DNA of 33,515 nucleotides from an uncultured bacterium (GTDB lineage Bacteria; Acidobacteriota; Thermoanaerobaculia; Multivoradales; J023), in contig CALFAM010000294.1 in assembly GCA_937948815.1 (NCBI GenBank), positions 1-33,515 on the forward strand, read 5' to 3'. Below the pieces are notes generated by a model that saw only the letters and a program-made list of their open reading frames with translations, was not told where the DNA came from and did no database searches. This document shows, one piece after another, positions 31,980 through 33,515 of the stretch (within the stretch, counting starts at the first letter, position 1; every line of letters starts with the position of its first letter). Position numbers and translations under genes: made by a program.

Positions 31980-33017
31980 CTAACCGGCGGACGGTTCGTC
32001 CGTACCCGGCCGCCGCAGGCCGAGCCGCTTGAGCTTGCGGGTGAGCCCCACGCGGCTGATGCCAAGCTCGCGCGCCGTGGCGCTGACGTTCCACTGGTGG
32101 CGTTGCAGACTCTTGGCGATGATCTTCCGCTCGGCAGCGTGGCGCGACTCCCGCAGCACGGACGTACCTTCGGGTTGCATCTCGTCACGGACGATCGGTT
32201 CCGGCTCGACCGAAAGAGTGTCCGAGAGGATTTTCCGCTCGTCGGGCGTCAGCACGACAGCACGTTCGATCTCATTTTCGAGCTCGCGGACGTTGCCTTC
32301 CCATCGGTGCCCCAAGAGCACCGCCATGGCCCCATCGGAGAGCCCGGCCACGGACTTGCCATAGTGGCGATTGAACCGATGGATGAAGTAGTCCGAAAGG
32401 ATCGGTAGGTCTTCGAGCCGCTCGCGCAGACTCGGTACCCGGACGGCGATGACTCGAAGTCGATAGTAGAGATCGCGCCGAAACTCACCCTTTCGAACGG
32501 ATTCCCGCAGATCTCGATTCGTTGCGCAGATGACACGCACGTTGACCCGTGCGGTTCGCAGACCGCCAACCGGGCGCACCTCTTGCTGATCGAGAAAGCA
32601 CAGCAGCTTGGCCTGCGTGCCGAGATTCATCTCACCGATTTCATCGATGAACAGCGTGCCATTGTCGGCGACACGAGCCAGCCCTTTGTGGTCGCCGTAT
32701 GCACCGGTGAAGGCACCGCGCACGTGGCCGAAGAGCTCACTCTCGAAAAGCTGGTCGGTAAGGTTGGCCGCGCTCAGGGAAACGAATGGCTGATTCGACC
32801 GAGGCCCCAGGTGGTGAAGAGCCCGCGCGACCAGGTTCTTTCCGACCCCGGTCTCACCTTCCACCAAGACAGCAGCATCACTCCGGCCAACGGTTTCCAG
32901 ATCGCGAAACAACGCCTGCATGCTCGGCGAGCTGCCGATGATCTCGAGTCGGCCTCCCCCTGGCAGCTGCGCAGAAAACAACCGTCCTCCAGGTGAACCT
33001 GCCTTCTGTGGCACCAT
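31980..33017 (-). CDS. Stand-alone sigma-54 activator (AAA+ plus Fis-type HTH)
   Basis: 345-residue bacterial enhancer-binding protein. The AAA+ domain shows Walker A GETGVGKN (54-61), the sigma-54-contacting GAFTGA loop (101-106), Walker B LFIDE (122-126) and an arginine-finger region near RRDLYYRL. The C-terminal Fis-type HTH reads RHQWNVSATARELGISRVGLTRKLKRLGL. No receiver, GAF or PAS domain precedes the AAA+ core: an in-frame TGA lies 18 bases upstream of the ATG, so the short N-terminus is real, as in PspF-like activators controlled by a partner protein. A G-rich GGGGG element precedes ATG 33017. The target promoters are unknown; I found no -24/-12 element in the nearby spacers. Confidence 0.9.
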   Translation of the reverse strand: MVPQKAGSPGGRLFSAQLPGGGRLEIIGSSPSMQALFRDLETVGRSDAAVLVEGETGVGKNLVARALHHLGPRSNQPFVSLSAANLTDQLFESELFGHVRGAFTGAYGDHKGLARVADNGTLFIDEIGEMNLGTQAKLLCFLDQQEVRPVGGLRTARVNVRVICATNRDLRESVRKGEFRRDLYYRLRVIAVRVPSLRERLEDLPILSDYFIHRFNRHYGKSVAGLSDGAMAVLLGHRWEGNVRELENEIERAVVLTPDERKILSDTLSVEPEPIVRDEMQPEGTSVLRESRHAAERKIIAKSLQRHQWNVSATARELGISRVGLTRKLKRLGLRRPGTDEPSAG

Positions 33018-33266
33018 GATCGTGACCCCCAGTCAAAGCTCTCTCCCGCTATCAAGCAAAGCTGGAGGCTGCGAAGCGCGCATGCTTCACAACCTCCTCG
33101 TATGGAACCATCTCGCGCAACCTGACAATGCAAGGCACATCCTGCGGACTGGGGCGAACGGCTCTCCGAACGGGGCTGTTTAACCAAGCCTTCCGCGCGA
33201 AGCAAGCGGGGCCCAGCGCTGCATAAACCGACACACGACGTCAAATCCCCGCGTCGATTATACAAA

Positions 33267-33285
33267 AAGCGCCTTACGGGCGCTT
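33267..33285 (-). terminator. Rho-independent terminator
   Basis: AAGCGCC (33267-33273) pairs with GGCGCTT (33279-33285) around TTACG. On the minus strand the stem runs into TTTTTG. It would stop any transcript coming from the right before the sigma-54 activator gene. Confidence 0.75.
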
Positions 33286-33461
33286 GTTCTCGGGCCGAAA
33301 CGTCAGGAATGTACTTACATCGAAGGCGGGCGAAAGCCCTACCGCGCAGCGAATCACTGCCAAAAAGAGAAAGGTCGACTCAAGGCCAACTCCTGGTCGA
33401 GATCTCGCGTCTTCAGTGATCCGAAGCGTTGTCTGAGCGCCGGATGGCAGCAAAGGCAAAA

Positions 33462-33485
33462 CCCGTCAGAACGGAGGGCTGACGG
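33462..33485 (-). terminator. Rho-independent terminator of the right-edge gene
   Basis: CCCGTCAG (33462-33469) pairs exactly with CTGACGGG (33478-33485) around an 8-nt loop. On the minus strand it is followed by TTTTGCC. It lies just past the stop codon at 33505-33507. Confidence 0.75.
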
Positions 33486-33504
33486 GCCCGTGCGCCGAAC
33501 CGGC

Positions 33505-33515
33505 CTAGAAATCGA
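33505..33515 (-). CDS. C-terminal end of a minus-strand gene, possibly a beta-barrel protein (partial)
   Basis: Only the last two full codons, Asp-Phe, and the stop TAG are inside the window. The strong terminator at 33462-33485 right behind it supports a real gene end here. A terminal Phe after Asp matches the end of the porin at 10364 (VDF), so an outer-membrane protein is possible, but two residues prove nothing. Confidence 0.4.

Larger units (their letters stand above)
33018..33504. other. 487-bp region between the sigma-54 activator and the right-edge gene
   Basis: It holds the upstream region of the activator and two minus-strand terminators (33267-33285 and 33462-33485). Between the terminators a 61-codon frame starting with TTG ends with its TAA inside the loop of the left terminator. 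It has no Shine-Dalgarno site and is not called as a gene, but a short transcript bounded by two terminators is possible. Confidence 0.45.

Noticed and set aside
33274..33459. 61-codon minus-strand frame between two terminators
   Set aside because: It starts with TTG inside the U-run of the preceding terminator and lacks a ribosome site. Kept only as a finding.

Overview
This is a GC-rich, densely coding segment of a Gram-negative genome. Outer-membrane and export features support that: a porin with a Sec signal and a terminal Phe, a Tat-exported molybdoenzyme, a probable lipoprotein and several secreted proteases. The lineage cannot be fixed from sequence alone. The DGFESGD-W tail on a protease, the giant membrane/spermidine-synthase fusions and the winged-helix/STAND/TPR regulator would suit a gammaproteobacterium, a myxobacterium-like lineage or an acidobacteriote. 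I see no insertion sequence, prophage, CRISPR array or convincing tRNA/rRNA.

Left part (1-10350): the C-terminal part of a penicillin-binding transpeptidase enters from the left edge. It converges on a secreted trypsin-like protease that ends in a somatomedin-B-like Cys-rich module. After a 0.77 kb spacer holding a duplicated 3'-UTR-like hairpin pair and two operator-like palindromes comes a tightly coupled SDR dehydrogenase / PLP dehydratase operon. Then follow a probable SnoaL-like lipoprotein, a secreted metzincin-type metalloprotease, a PAS-domain protein and a Rieske oxygenase of the carnitine/betaine type.

Centre (10312-18125, all minus strand): an apparent respiratory cassette, read right to left: LysR regulator, then four-cluster ferredoxin subunit, NrfD/PsrC-type quinol-interacting membrane subunit, Tat-exported Mo-bisPGD catalytic subunit with a Cys ligand, TorD-type chaperone and an OprO/P-type anion-selective porin. 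It closes at a perfect terminator. The layout suggests a quinol-linked periplasmic reductase for an oxyanion or sulfur/selenium compound, with the porin bringing the substrate across the outer membrane. The substrate is not determined.

Right part (18126-33515): a 1.5 kb stretch with no convincing gene but tandem perfect hairpins. Next are two translationally coupled ~1,050-residue paralogues (multi-TM N-terminus, spermidine-synthase-like domain, long C-terminus). The first has lost key SAM and active-site residues, so a pseudoenzyme/enzyme pair is likely. Convergent to them is a large winged-helix/NB-ARC-like/TPR regulator. Then come a poorly coding region with one small secreted Cys protein, a DoxX-like membrane protein, a stand-alone sigma-54 activator, and the last codons and terminator of a minus-strand gene running off the right edge.
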